Below, piece by piece: positions 7,713-14,316 of a stretch of DNA of 15,572 nucleotides. The notes under the pieces are model-generated. The model worked only from the letters and a program-made list of their open reading frames with translations. It made no database searches and was not told where the DNA came from. Both the position numbers and the translations under genes were made by a program. Positions within the stretch are counted from its first letter, which is position 1. The number at the start of each line of letters is the position of its first letter. The stretch lies in assembly GCA_031553195.1 (NCBI GenBank), contig JAVBLV010000096.1, forward strand, positions 1 through 15,572. The letters run 5' to 3'. The DNA comes from JAVBLV01 sp031553195. GTDB taxonomy: Bacteria > Bacteroidota > Bacteroidia > Bacteroidales > P3.

Positions 7713-7774
7713 CAAATATACAAAGTTTCTATTCCAAATAGAAATAATTTTCATTTCCATCTATTCAGAATAGA
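7713..7774 (-). promoter_or_regulatory. Promoter with two palindromic operator-like boxes for the ATPase gene
   Basis: The minus strand has TATATTTG (7720-7713), a perfect -7 box, 22 nt before the start codon. TTTC (7744-7741) stands 20 nt further up in place of TTTG. The spacer holds TTTCTATT-CCA-AATAGAAA (7726-7744). A second box, TCTATTC-A-GAATAGA (7760-7774), is centred 32 bases further upstream, about three helical turns. Two similar palindromes in and next to a promoter suggest binding of a dimeric repressor, possibly the gene product or a partner. That is inference. Confidence 0.55.
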
Positions 7775-7840
7775 AATATCATCATGATAATATATTAGTA
7801 CTGGTGGTTAAAAATTCAATAGCTGCTATCAAATTAATTA

Positions 7841-7916
7841 TTTGAATTAGGCGTTTAAGTAATATCGCAGATATAATAATTTGTTATGCTGATTTTCAAT
7901 AGTTCTCATGTGCTTA
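7841..7916. repeat. Partial second copy of the 222-402 element
   Basis: These 76 bases match 221-293 in the same orientation with only a few substitutions and one 3-base insertion. Both contain TTTGAATTAGGCGTTTAAG at the start, then TTTTCAATAGTT, and end CATGTGCTTA. The central hairpins and the right terminal repeat of the first copy are missing here, so this is a truncated or solo-end copy. Confidence 0.75.
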
Positions 7917-8110
7917 AAATTTACAAGCCTCTCTAAATCTCCCACCCCTCTTTAATTTTCCCCCTCAAGGGAGATTAATCAGATTTTCTTATTTGTTTGG
8001 GAGACTTGGCTGACGCGCGCCTTTAATCATTCGCATTGGAGCGCCATAGGTTCATGATTATTTCATCTATTGTAAGATTCAACGAAGCAACGGTTCGTCA
8101 GGCGGTGTTT
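7917..8110. other. Gene-free stretch with a short inverted repeat downstream of the phosphatase gene
   Basis: No coding frame is convincing. AATCTCCC (7936-7943) and GGGAGATT (7969-7976) are inverted around a pyrimidine-rich segment, resembling the CTCTCTAAATCTCCC-type intergenic repeats I recall from Bacteroidota genomes (recollection, not searched). A weak stem, ACGAA/TTCGT, lies just beyond the phosphatase stop near 8080-8100, without a good T-run for leftward termination. Confidence 0.4.
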
Positions 8111-9739
8111 TTATTGTTCAAATTTTGCAACAATGTATTCCGGTAAATAGCAGTTATCATTAATCCTGACAACTATTGTAGGTAATATTATCGTTTCCTT
8201 TGTCTTTCCTTTAATTAGTTCTATTTTGTTTGTATTGGGGTAAACCACCATTTTGTTATCGTTCTTTTTCTTCCCGTTATTGACTTTATGTTCGATAACC
8301 AAATAATCTTTTTTCTGCTCTGTTTTATATTCGCTTAACGTTATTTTGCTGTAATATTTATTTGTCGCAATAGGTAAGCTTCCCAGATCTAAAATAGCAG
8401 CAATGTACCGGCCAATGCTGTCATTTTGCACTACTCCGGTTATTTTTGGGACGTTTTGGGGAGTATAAATTGCTAAAAATACATCTTCGGCTGTATGTCC
8501 TGTAGTTGGCCAACCGATATAATATTGCTGACTGAAATCGTTGCCGATCATGTATTGCAGGGTATCGGTATTCTTCTCTTCAGATGCTTTTTTGAGTGAA
8601 TTTAAAAAATCTTCTGTCGGGTGGATATTATAATATTTTACCAAAGAGTCTTTCGATATATATGCCGGATTCTTCAGCATCATTTCAGCTAATTTTCTGC
8701 CGGAACAACCCGATTTTTCAATTTCCTTTAAAGGATTAATAATTTCATCTTTAATATTCAGTTTGTCATACTTTTTCGGATTATCTGCAATGAATCTGAC
8801 GCCGGAACGTTTGTTTCCGATACATATTCCGCCGGTTCCATGGTCGGGACAAATAATTACTGCCGTATTTCCAATTTCCTCCGCATGTTTCAAAGCAACG
8901 CCAACCGCCTTGTTAAATTCAAGAAAGTCCGTGACTGCCGCATACGGATCATTATTATGAGAGGCCCAATCTATCTGGCTTCCTTCTACCATCAGAAAAA
9001 ATCCGTCTCCCCCCTTTTTATTTAACAATCTTATTGCCTTGTCGGTCATTTCAGATAAACCCGGAACATTGGCGCTGTCTCTATCGCATTCATAAGACAT
9101 ATTTTTTGTATTCCCCTGCCAATCGGGGAAAAGAGCCCATAAACGCGAACCGGAAATATCATCCGTATTCTTAAACGAATCTTTATCAATGATAAGTTTG
9201 ATTTTGTTTGAATCAAGAAGACTATTATAGTTATGACCATCAATATATTTCTTTCCTCCCGAAAACACTAAATCAGGAGAATTGTAAATGAATTGCTTTG
9301 CTAAAACTGCATCATTATCCCGATCGTAGTAATGGCAAACAAAATCGGCCGGAGTTGCATGCGGGAACTGGCATGTCGCCACAATTCCGGTTGCGAGTCC
9401 TTTCATCTTAGCCAATTCCAATACAGAAATAAAAGGCGTGGAATCTTTCATGCCTATATTCTTTCCATTCGATTTAACGCCTGTTGCATAAGCCGTTGAA
9501 GTAGGCGCCGAATCGGGGAATTTCCCATCGGAACAATACGTTTTTATCATTCCGCAAATGAGAGAATCAAATGCAAGCGGATGATTATCATTATACCAGC
9601 GCGCCAATGTCAGTAATGAAGAACTTGTGCCATCGGGAATCATAATGATTACATTTTTTACTGTATTTGTATTCTTGTTTTGCGCAAATACAACCGTTTG
9701 AACAAAGATTAAGATCAGGATCAGTTTTAATGTCTTCAT
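8111..9739 (-). CDS. Secreted alkaline phosphatase (PhoA superfamily)
   Basis: The product is a metal-dependent phosphomonoesterase, most likely periplasmic, that releases phosphate from organic esters. Residues 1-19 form a signal peptide (charged start, hydrophobic core, cleavage near VFA-Q). Ligands of the two zinc ions and the magnesium ion fall in family order: IPDGTS with D36, the nucleophile serine in PDSAPTSTA (S77), EGSQIDWASH with E252, D257 and H261, CPDHG with D299 and H300, and TGHTAEDV with H415. All key residues are present, so the enzyme should be active. The 542 residues exceed E. coli PhoA (about 470) because of inserts and a roughly 100-residue C-terminal extension. It stands alone with a -7 box 70 nt upstream. 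I see no Pho-box to support phosphate control. The symbol is withheld because several paralogous types exist. Confidence 0.93.
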   Translation of the reverse strand: MKTLKLILILIFVQTVVFAQNKNTNTVKNVIIMIPDGTSSSLLTLARWYNDNHPLAFDSLICGMIKTYCSDGKFPDSAPTSTAYATGVKSNGKNIGMKDSTPFISVLELAKMKGLATGIVATCQFPHATPADFVCHYYDRDNDAVLAKQFIYNSPDLVFSGGKKYIDGHNYNSLLDSNKIKLIIDKDSFKNTDDISGSRLWALFPDWQGNTKNMSYECDRDSANVPGLSEMTDKAIRLLNKKGGDGFFLMVEGSQIDWASHNNDPYAAVTDFLEFNKAVGVALKHAEEIGNTAVIICPDHGTGGICIGNKRSGVRFIADNPKKYDKLNIKDEIINPLKEIEKSGCSGRKLAEMMLKNPAYISKDSLVKYYNIHPTEDFLNSLKKASEEKNTDTLQYMIGNDFSQQYYIGWPTTGHTAEDVFLAIYTPQNVPKITGVVQNDSIGRYIAAILDLGSLPIATNKYYSKITLSEYKTEQKKDYLVIEHKVNNGKKKNDNKMVVYPNTNKIELIKGKTKETIILPTIVVRINDNCYLPEYIVAKFEQ

Positions 9740-9809
9740 AGTGTATATATCTTAAATTGGGTGTTGTACTATATTTTGCCTAACGTCTGGGAAAGGCTCG
9801 TACGAAAGA

Positions 9810-9817
9810 CAAACTTA
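9810..9817 (-). promoter_or_regulatory. -7 box upstream of the phosphatase gene
   Basis: The minus strand reads TAAGTTTG (9817-9810), matching TAnnTTTG, about 70 nt before the phosphatase start codon. No TTTG occurs 19-21 nt further up, so the promoter is only partly supported. Confidence 0.4.
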
Positions 9818-9916
9818 CAAAATTCTGCGAAACTGGGATCAGTGTAAAAAACAGATGGAGATAATTTTTAATGTTTCTATCGTAATGGTAAAGTATAATA
9901 GACACGCATGTAATCT

Positions 9917-10190
9917 TTCTTTTGCCTTGACGCAAAAGAAACAAAAAGTCAAGGCTGACGACGACCTCTCCCTGCCCTCTCCAAAAGAGAGGGGAAGCGG
10001 TTTCTTCTCTTTTTATTGCTAAAAAATTTTGTTGCGGCTAAACAAAATAACTCGCCCATCGACGCTGTTATTCCAACCCTTAAATAACAAACGCTGTCAT
10101 GCTATTTTTCAAAAGGCGGCTTCGAACAGAATTTTGTTTTTAACGCCTCCACTAATGATTTTTCTTAACGCCATCTGTCGTAGACCGTTA
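9917..10190. repeat. Bacteroidota-type intergenic dispersed repeat
   Basis: The stretch has the look of a repeated noncoding element. CTTTTGC/GCAAAAG (9919-9938) overlaps GCCTTGAC/GTCAAGGC (9925-9955). CCCTCTC-CAAAA-GAGAGGG (9975-9993) follows, and then a segment with GCGGCTAAACAAAATAAC, TTTTAACGCCTCCACTAA and TAACGCCATCTG. I recall near-identical strings recurring between genes in many Bacteroidota genomes (recollection, not a search). Open frames in it have no coding character. Its function is unknown. Confidence 0.5.
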
Positions 10191-10284
10191 TTCCCCTACT
10201 CATTCTTCCTTTGGCTTTGACATTTTTACTTAAATATTTTGTTCTCCACAGGGATTATTCATTGATCCTGAAACTATGGAGCGA

Positions 10285-10358
10285 GCCGCGCCGCCACTAA
10301 AGCCGCGCCGCTTGTTGTAAACTGATATTGACTTGTGCTTTTACCATATTCAATATCA
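10285..10358. repeat. GC-rich direct repeat and inverted repeat upstream of the SymE-like gene
   Basis: GCCGCGCCGC occurs at 10285-10294 and again at 10302-10311. TGATATTGA (10323-10331) and TCAATATCA (10350-10358) are perfect inverted arms around 18 nt, ending 30 nt before the -33 box at 10389. The inverted repeat could be an operator or the terminator of something to the left. No gene lies in 10200-10388. Confidence 0.45.
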
Positions 10359-10388
10359 TTTCGTTTCTCGCTTTGCTGTCCAATCGTT

Positions 10389-10419
10389 TTTGTTGTCTTC
10401 TGTTTTTTATCTAATTTTG
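10389..10419 (+). promoter_or_regulatory. Promoter of the SymE-like gene
   Basis: TTTG (10389-10392) and TAATTTTG (10412-10419) are exactly 19 nt apart, the same spacing and same -7 sequence as the rplM promoter. Transcription should start near 10426. That gives a leader of about 130 nt before the preferred SymE-like start at 10559. Confidence 0.75.
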
Positions 10420-10558
10420 CAGTTCCTGAATCCAAGATGTATGACAATGAAATTAAATTCTAGGCTCGCTATGGTGCGTGTATCCGAAAGGACGCGGCGT
10501 TTCTTGGAACGCAGGACATCTAAGGCGGGCTTTTCATTTACTCCTAAATCCAAGTTTT

Positions 10559-10819
10559 ATGTTTCAATTAAATCAGTCCGAGGGCAAACTCTACCCTTGG
10601 GTAAAGCCAAACAAAGAGGTTCAACAAAAACCTTATTGTCCGCCTGCAAAACCGTACACTCGTAATCTCAAGGTGTATTATGCGTATCGGTCGGGCAATT
10701 TCCATAACCCGCTTATTTCTTTGAGCGGAAAATGGCTCGAAGACGCGGGTTTCGCTGTCGGCGTCAAAATCAACGTTACGGTCAAAGACAATATGTTGGT
10801 TATAGAACCTGCAAAATAG
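10559..10819 (+). CDS. SymE-like toxin (type I toxin family)
   Basis: The 86-residue product matches the SymE toxin domain. It has a basic strand RNLKVYYAY (35-43), the signature SLSGKWLEDAGF (54-65), and a final AbrB-like strand pair, GVKINVTVKDNMLVIEP (68-84). In E. coli SymE is an SOS-induced, nucleoid- or RNA-acting toxin held down by the antisense RNA SymR. Homologues are common as lone small genes in Bacteroidota, and function there is mostly inferred. I chose the ATG at 10559. The frame is open further up to a GTG at 10478, but the upstream residues do not resemble SymE and include rare-looking codons. A strong promoter (10389-10419) and terminator (10834-10853) frame the gene. The 130-nt leader would be a natural target for an antisense RNA, though no opposing promoter is visible. 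Confidence 0.7.
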   Translation: MFQLNQSEGKLYPWVKPNKEVQQKPYCPPAKPYTRNLKVYYAYRSGNFHNPLISLSGKWLEDAGFAVGVKINVTVKDNMLVIEPAK

Positions 10820-10833
10820 TCAAAGAACGGGAA

Positions 10834-10853
10834 AGGCCTTAGGGCCTCTTTTT
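10834..10853 (+). terminator. Terminator of the SymE-like gene
   Basis: AGGCC (10834-10838) pairs with GGCCT (10843-10847) around TTAG, followed by CTTTTTT (10848-10854), 14 nt after the SymE-like stop codon. The stem is short but GC-rich and the T-run is good. Confidence 0.65.
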
Positions 10854-10927
10854 TATCTTCTCTTACTACTGCTAAGTTTGGGCGCATTTCTTGTATGAGG
10901 TTTCACATAAGTACCATCGGATGTAAG
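10853..10927 (-). pseudogene. C-terminal remnant of a small DGTYV-type protein
   Basis: The minus strand reads 24 residues from a leucine codon to a TAA at 10855-10853, beginning LTSDGTYVKPHTRNAP. The DGTYVxPHxR pattern is familiar from the ends of small bacterial proteins with GYTRKDGTYV-like repeats. A TAA lies immediately upstream in frame and no start codon precedes it, so this can only be a truncated remnant. The break coincides with the cassette-type box CCGTTAAC at 10934-10927, as if recombination there replaced the front of the gene. The identification rests on one short motif. Confidence 0.4.
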
Positions 10928-10934
10928 TTAACGG
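10927..10934 (-). repeat. Lone 5' cassette box (attC-like R'' box)
   Basis: CCGTTAAC on the minus strand starts 11 nt after the stop codon of the nuclease-like gene. It corresponds in place and sequence to the 5' boxes of the three complete sites (CCGCCAAC, CCCCAAC, CCTCAAC). The bases around it also match: GCCGTTAACTTACATCC here and ACCGCCAACCTACGTC at 12191. No complementary 3' box is found in the next 150 bp; the truncated DGTYV-type fragment lies there instead. Confidence 0.45.
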
Positions 10935-10945
10935 CTGTGTTCTTG

Positions 10946-12022
10946 TCAACCTTTCTCTTTTCCTTTGTCAAGATTCTCAACCGTTTTAAGTAAAGCATCT
11001 GAGAAAGTAAAAATGTCATCTAAACAAGTTATCTCATTTTTCACTTCTTTCTTTTGTTCGTCAAAGGTTGCTATATGTTTTTTGTTTCCATTCAAATAAA
11101 GCCTGCAAATAGTTTTACGATTATTATCATCTAAAAGAATCGCAAAATATGATTGAGCATCTCTATATGATATACGATTTGCATTAATTTTTTGCCTTAA
11201 AATTGTTTTTACAATCATAAATCCTTCCAACTCTTCTTCTGTTGTAACAACTTTATTGGCTGATTCTTCGATAGGTTGCTGTATCGTTTGAGTAGTTTGA
11301 ACCGGTTCTTCTTCCTTTTTCATTGCGATTTTCAATCGCTCATTTATCAAATCGTTAATGTGTTGTTGAACAGATTTTTTTGTCAAGTTGGTAAATAGAT
11401 CCAACACTTTTGCCGTTACTACACTTGGATAAACTTGTTTGGCAAAATGTTTCACGAAGTCTGTCGATGGATTAGCAAATTCCTGTTGAATGAGCTGCAA
11501 CAATTCTTTTGTGTATTTCAATTCGCTTGCAGTGTTTACAATACTACCTATGTCGAAATACGATTTATGAAACTTTTTAAGTTCTTCGATTTGGGTTTCT
11601 TTAATTTCTGTAAGATTGAACTCCAAAAATGGTTTTTCATCCATCTTATTTGGTTCAACTAAGTCGGAATAGAACCTATAAACAATTCCATTTGTCAATA
11701 ATCCGAATTTTGCTTTTGATACATGAAAATAACGCAAAAGTTGTCCATCGTGTAAATCAAGATTCTGTGCCCAATGTTTACACTCCACTAAAATTGTCGG
11801 ATTACCTTCAATAAAAATTGCGTAATCAATTTTTTCTCCTTTTTTCAGTCCTATGTCCGAAACAAATTCCGGCATAACCTCTAACGGGTTAAACACATCG
11901 TATCCAAGAGTTTTGATAAAAGGCATGATGAACGCATTTTTTGTTGCTTCTTCAGTTTGAATTTGCTCTTTGAGTTTTACTACTCTTTCTCCAATTTGTT
12001 TGATTTCGTCTTTAAAATCCAT
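10946..12022 (-). CDS. HsdR_N-type restriction nuclease-like protein
   Basis: The 358-residue product resembles stand-alone proteins carrying the N-terminal nuclease domain of type I restriction HsdR subunits (HSDR_N, COG4748-like). TKNAFIMPFIKTLGYDVFNP (27-46) is the family entry motif, with EVMPEF just after. The PD-(D/E)XK core is complete: D66 in KIDYAIF, E80 and K82 in LVECKHW, and Q94 in DGQLLRYF. Residues 120-270 are helical and charged, and the last 90 form a separate small domain. There is no helicase, so this is not a full HsdR. Its targets are unknown, and a defence or nucleic-acid repair role is inferred. I place the start at 12022, where MDFKDEIK follows an A-rich leader; the longer frame to 12079 would run into the cassette palindrome. 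It is the leftmost gene of the cassette-like series. Confidence 0.8.
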   Translation of the reverse strand: MDFKDEIKQIGERVVKLKEQIQTEEATKNAFIMPFIKTLGYDVFNPLEVMPEFVSDIGLKKGEKIDYAIFIEGNPTILVECKHWAQNLDLHDGQLLRYFHVSKAKFGLLTNGIVYRFYSDLVEPNKMDEKPFLEFNLTEIKETQIEELKKFHKSYFDIGSIVNTASELKYTKELLQLIQQEFANPSTDFVKHFAKQVYPSVVTAKVLDLFTNLTKKSVQQHINDLINERLKIAMKKEEEPVQTTQTIQQPIEESANKVVTTEEELEGFMIVKTILRQKINANRISYRDAQSYFAILLDDNNRKTICRLYLNGNKKHIATFDEQKKEVKNEITCLDDIFTFSDALLKTVENLDKGKEKG

Positions 12023-12063
12023 TTTTTTAATTTTTATATGATCATTACTAACTGGTTTCATTG

Positions 12064-12191
12064 CCGCTAACGTTCCCACAGTTGCCTGCGAGTGGGTTTG
12101 TGATGGACTTCACTATCCCACGAGAAAGCCGAAGCGGGCGACAAAAGTTCAATTATCGATTTTAGCCCGCTTGCAAGACGTAGGTTGGCGG
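12064..12191 (-). repeat. attC-like cassette site 1
   Basis: On the minus strand the site opens with CCGCCAAC (12191-12184), 13 nt after the stop of the gene at 12205. It closes with GTTAGCGG (12071-12064), 41 nt before the nuclease gene start; the boxes pair with one G-U. An inner pair follows: TTGC-AAGCGGGC near the 5' end and the complement of TTGCCTGCGAGTGGG near the 3' end. The 128-bp length, the outer and inner paired boxes, and the placement between a stop and the next start match integron attC sites, although GTTAGCG departs from the classical GTTRRRY. Confidence 0.6.
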
Positions 12192-12204
12192 TAGTATCCT
12201 CTTA

Positions 12205-13044
12205 TTACCATTTATTTTGTCTGTAATAAAATTCTTCTAGCATCATACTAACTCTTTCAAGTTTTTCCATAATATGCATAAGTTCCGCCGAATTTTTATC
12301 AGTTGATTTTGATGATTTAATAAACATTCGAAGTCTTTCTATAGTGTCCACTATTTCATATTTCAATTCTTTAGACAACATTGCAAAATCAGGCCCTAAC
12401 ATTTTTCGCATTCTACTCAGATATCTATCAAAAAATTCAGGCGGGATAAGTCCTTCTGGATTATTTATCCGCTTATCAATTGTGGTCACAGTGGCTCTCA
12501 ATTCGCCAATTGCTTCAACAACATCAGCAAGAGAACGCTGTTCAGGATTGCCACTTTCTTTGAGCATTTTCAAATCTAATGAAACCGAAATAGGATTATC
12601 AATATCAGTTTTTCCTGTCTCTGTTGACTTAATTTGTGAAAGTATTTCTATTTTTGCTTGCTCAACGCTATCTAAATCCTGAATGTCAAATTGAATTATT
12701 CTAGTTGCTGCTACATCGAAAGGAATAGTTTCCCCTTTTCGAATCATTTGAATTAAAGGTTTTCTAATTGCGTGCCGAAGCGCTAATTCGTAGAAGACAT
12801 TGGGGTTTCTTTCTGTCAAATCTGCAATTACTAATGGCGAATCAACTATATGCTGAATAACCTGAGTCGTGATGATTCCAGGTTCGGAAATTTTGTCTGC
12901 TCTTATTGCTTCATATCCAAGTTGCTCTACCGAAGGTGTTATGATGTGTTTGAGTACTTTATCAGAACGCTTTCGTGTTTCAGTGTCTGTTTCTCCAATC
13001 GGTGAAATGACAAAGCAAATTTTCTTTTCTTGTTCTTGGGTCAT
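12205..13044 (-). CDS. TIR-like / nucleoside deoxyribosyltransferase-like protein
   Basis: Residues 10-100 of this 279-residue protein form a Rossmann-like domain with CFVISPIGE (10-18), a TRKRSDKVL helix, EAIRADKI, LVIADLTERNPNVFYELALRHA (71-92) and KPLIQMI. This pattern is typical of the TIR-like nucleoside 2-deoxyribosyltransferase relatives found in prokaryotic conflict genes. E86 in FYELALRHA is the likely catalytic glutamate. Members are predicted to cleave or bind nucleotides such as NAD-type ligands; this is family-level inference. Residues 130-279 are mostly helical with no membrane segment, perhaps a sensing or oligomerisation part. The start is set at 13044 (MTQEQEKKIC), preceded by an AAATAAAAA leader; the longer frame to 13131 crosses the cassette palindrome and its residues look non-coding. 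It sits between attC-like sites 1 and 2. Confidence 0.75.
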   Translation of the reverse strand: MTQEQEKKICFVISPIGETDTETRKRSDKVLKHIITPSVEQLGYEAIRADKISEPGIITTQVIQHIVDSPLVIADLTERNPNVFYELALRHAIRKPLIQMIRKGETIPFDVAATRIIQFDIQDLDSVEQAKIEILSQIKSTETGKTDIDNPISVSLDLKMLKESGNPEQRSLADVVEAIGELRATVTTIDKRINNPEGLIPPEFFDRYLSRMRKMLGPDFAMLSKELKYEIVDTIERLRMFIKSSKSTDKNSAELMHIMEKLERVSMMLEEFYYRQNKW

Positions 13045-13081
13045 ACTGTTTTTATTTAAATGTTCTAACTCTCTTTTATTA

Positions 13082-13220
13082 CCGCCAACGGTGGCGCGGC
13101 TACTTGCGAGCGGGCTTTTGGACGACTTCACTTATCCTACGAGACTCAAAAGCCGAAGCGGGTGGCAGAACTTACTAACCGCACTTTCCCGCCCGCTGAA
13201 GGCAGTCCACAAGTTGGGGC
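13082..13220 (-). repeat. attC-like cassette site 2
   Basis: On the minus strand the site opens with CCCCAAC (13219-13213), 29 nt after the stop of the gene at 13249. It closes with GTTGGCGG (13089-13082), 37 nt before the start at 13044. The inner boxes AGCGGGC and GCCCGCT pair perfectly. Its 3' half resembles site 1 (GACTTCACTTATCCTACGAG, 13124-13143, against GACTTCACTATCCCACGAG at 12106). Its 5' half resembles site 3 (AACCGCACTTTCCCGCCCGC against AACCATACTTTCCTCCCGC). Confidence 0.65.
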
Positions 13221-13248
13221 TGGCATCTTTAAGTTTCACCTGTATTAA

Positions 13249-14241
13249 TCACCTCACTATTAATTCATTTGTTAGTTTTATATCTTTTATATCAAAATCT
13301 TTTTTTACAATCGGCATAAATTTTTTGATACTATTAGGAATGTCAATAGAGTTTCCAATACAATTTGCAGTAAAGTATAAATACAATTCTTTTTCTATAA
13401 GATCATTTTTTGAAGCGTAAACATAATATGAGTTAGAGTTTTTAGAACCATAATTTTTTGGTTTATAAACATCACTGCACAATATTATGTATGGTGTTTT
13501 TTCTGGATAGGTCGTATGTAGATCAAAAACTTTCACATTTTTTAAATTAATGAAATCACTGCCAATTATATCTTTATAAAGTTTTAATGTTCCACTATTT
13601 GCAGAAGTCGTGAATATAATAGAATTATCATTATCTAATTGTTTTAATGTGTTTTCTAATTCATGTACATGAATATGTTTTTCTTTTGAAATTTGATTAA
13701 AGCATTTATCTTTAGTTGTAATTACTAATAATCTATCTTTATCAAGGAATACCTCTACAATTCTTTTTTTTCGTTTAAATTCTTCTGCTTCTCTTGCATC
13801 CATAAAATCTTCAGCCGTTGCTTTGGTAGAAGATAAAACAATCCACCCATTAGAACTATTTTCAGTTTCATCTTTTAAAGTTTTACAGGCATCTAAAGAA
13901 GCTACTCGTATAGGAATTATGCTAGTACTATCCATTACTTCATAGCATTTCTTAAATATGCCATTCTCGTGAAAGTATTCATGAATAGTCCCTCCGCCAA
14001 TTAAAATCAACGTTTCTTTATTTACGGTAACCGCATTTATTTTAGAGTTGAGTTGCTCATTGGTGGACACTATTTTGTTTGCCCACGACGGTTTGTAAAA
14101 AACATTAAAACCAATACTAATTATGATACTTAACAAACTCATTAATACAGCAAAAACAACCTTATCTTCAACTGTTAAATTGAAAGAATAAAATTTTTTT
14201 TTGTGATTTTCTTGATTTTCCATTGTGTAATTTTTTGTCAT
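13249..14241 (-). CDS. Membrane-anchored protein, possibly solute-binding-protein-like
   Basis: I do not recognise the family. The 330-residue product has a basic N-terminus (HKKK at 13-16) and one membrane helix at about 28-49. By the positive-inside rule the following 280 residues are outside the cytoplasm. TLILIGGGTIHEYF (77-90), IPIRVASLDACKTL near 108-121 and GWIVLSS near 133 recall the first lobe of type-2 periplasmic solute-binding proteins (glycine-rich turn after a strand, then a second strand-helix). A membrane-tethered ligand sensor is therefore one possibility, with low certainty. No catalytic motif stands out. The start could be M1 or M7 (14223); a TGA precedes M1 in frame. The gene is AT-rich and lies between attC-like sites 2 and 3, so it was probably acquired. 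Confidence 0.75.
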   Translation of the reverse strand: MTKNYTMENQENHKKKFYSFNLTVEDKVVFAVLMSLLSIIISIGFNVFYKPSWANKIVSTNEQLNSKINAVTVNKETLILIGGGTIHEYFHENGIFKKCYEVMDSTSIIPIRVASLDACKTLKDETENSSNGWIVLSSTKATAEDFMDAREAEEFKRKKRIVEVFLDKDRLLVITTKDKCFNQISKEKHIHVHELENTLKQLDNDNSIIFTTSANSGTLKLYKDIIGSDFINLKNVKVFDLHTTYPEKTPYIILCSDVYKPKNYGSKNSNSYYVYASKNDLIEKELYLYFTANCIGNSIDIPNSIKKFMPIVKKDFDIKDIKLTNELIVR

Positions 14242-14316
14242 TCATTTTTTAATTTATTGTCTATAATGCTTCCCAATTTCCGCTTCTTTGTCTCATTGTG
14301 CTGCTGTCTGTTTCTC

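Noticed and set aside
10029..10220. 63-codon open frame on the plus strand between the phosphatase and SymE-like genes
   Set aside because: It lies wholly in the dispersed repeat, has low-complexity composition and no start context; such frames are typical by-products of this repeat type.
10478..10558. Upstream extension of the SymE-like protein to a GTG at 10478
   Set aside because: The extra 27 residues resemble no SymE N-terminus; the ATG at 10559 gives a family-like length.
10333..10665. 110-codon plus-strand frame overlapping the SymE-like gene
   Set aside because: Its first third spans the promoter boxes, so it could only be translated from an internal start, and it overlaps the recognisable SymE domain in another frame.
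10863..10934. End of a group II intron or its maturase gene
   Set aside because: The string GTACTTATGTGAAACCTCAT looked intron-like at first, but no domain V hairpin or maturase frame is present; the DGTYV-type coding reading is simpler.
12023..12079. Longer N-terminus of the nuclease-like gene (start at 12079)
   Set aside because: It reaches into the attC-like site, and the family motif begins soon after the ATG at 12022, which has an A-rich leader.
13045..13131. Longer N-terminus of the TIR-like gene (start at 13131)
   Set aside because: These 29 residues are encoded across the palindromic site and look like chance translation.
12869..13420. 183-codon plus-strand frame
   Set aside because: It runs antisense through the TIR-like gene, the cassette site and the end of the next gene, and it resembles no protein.
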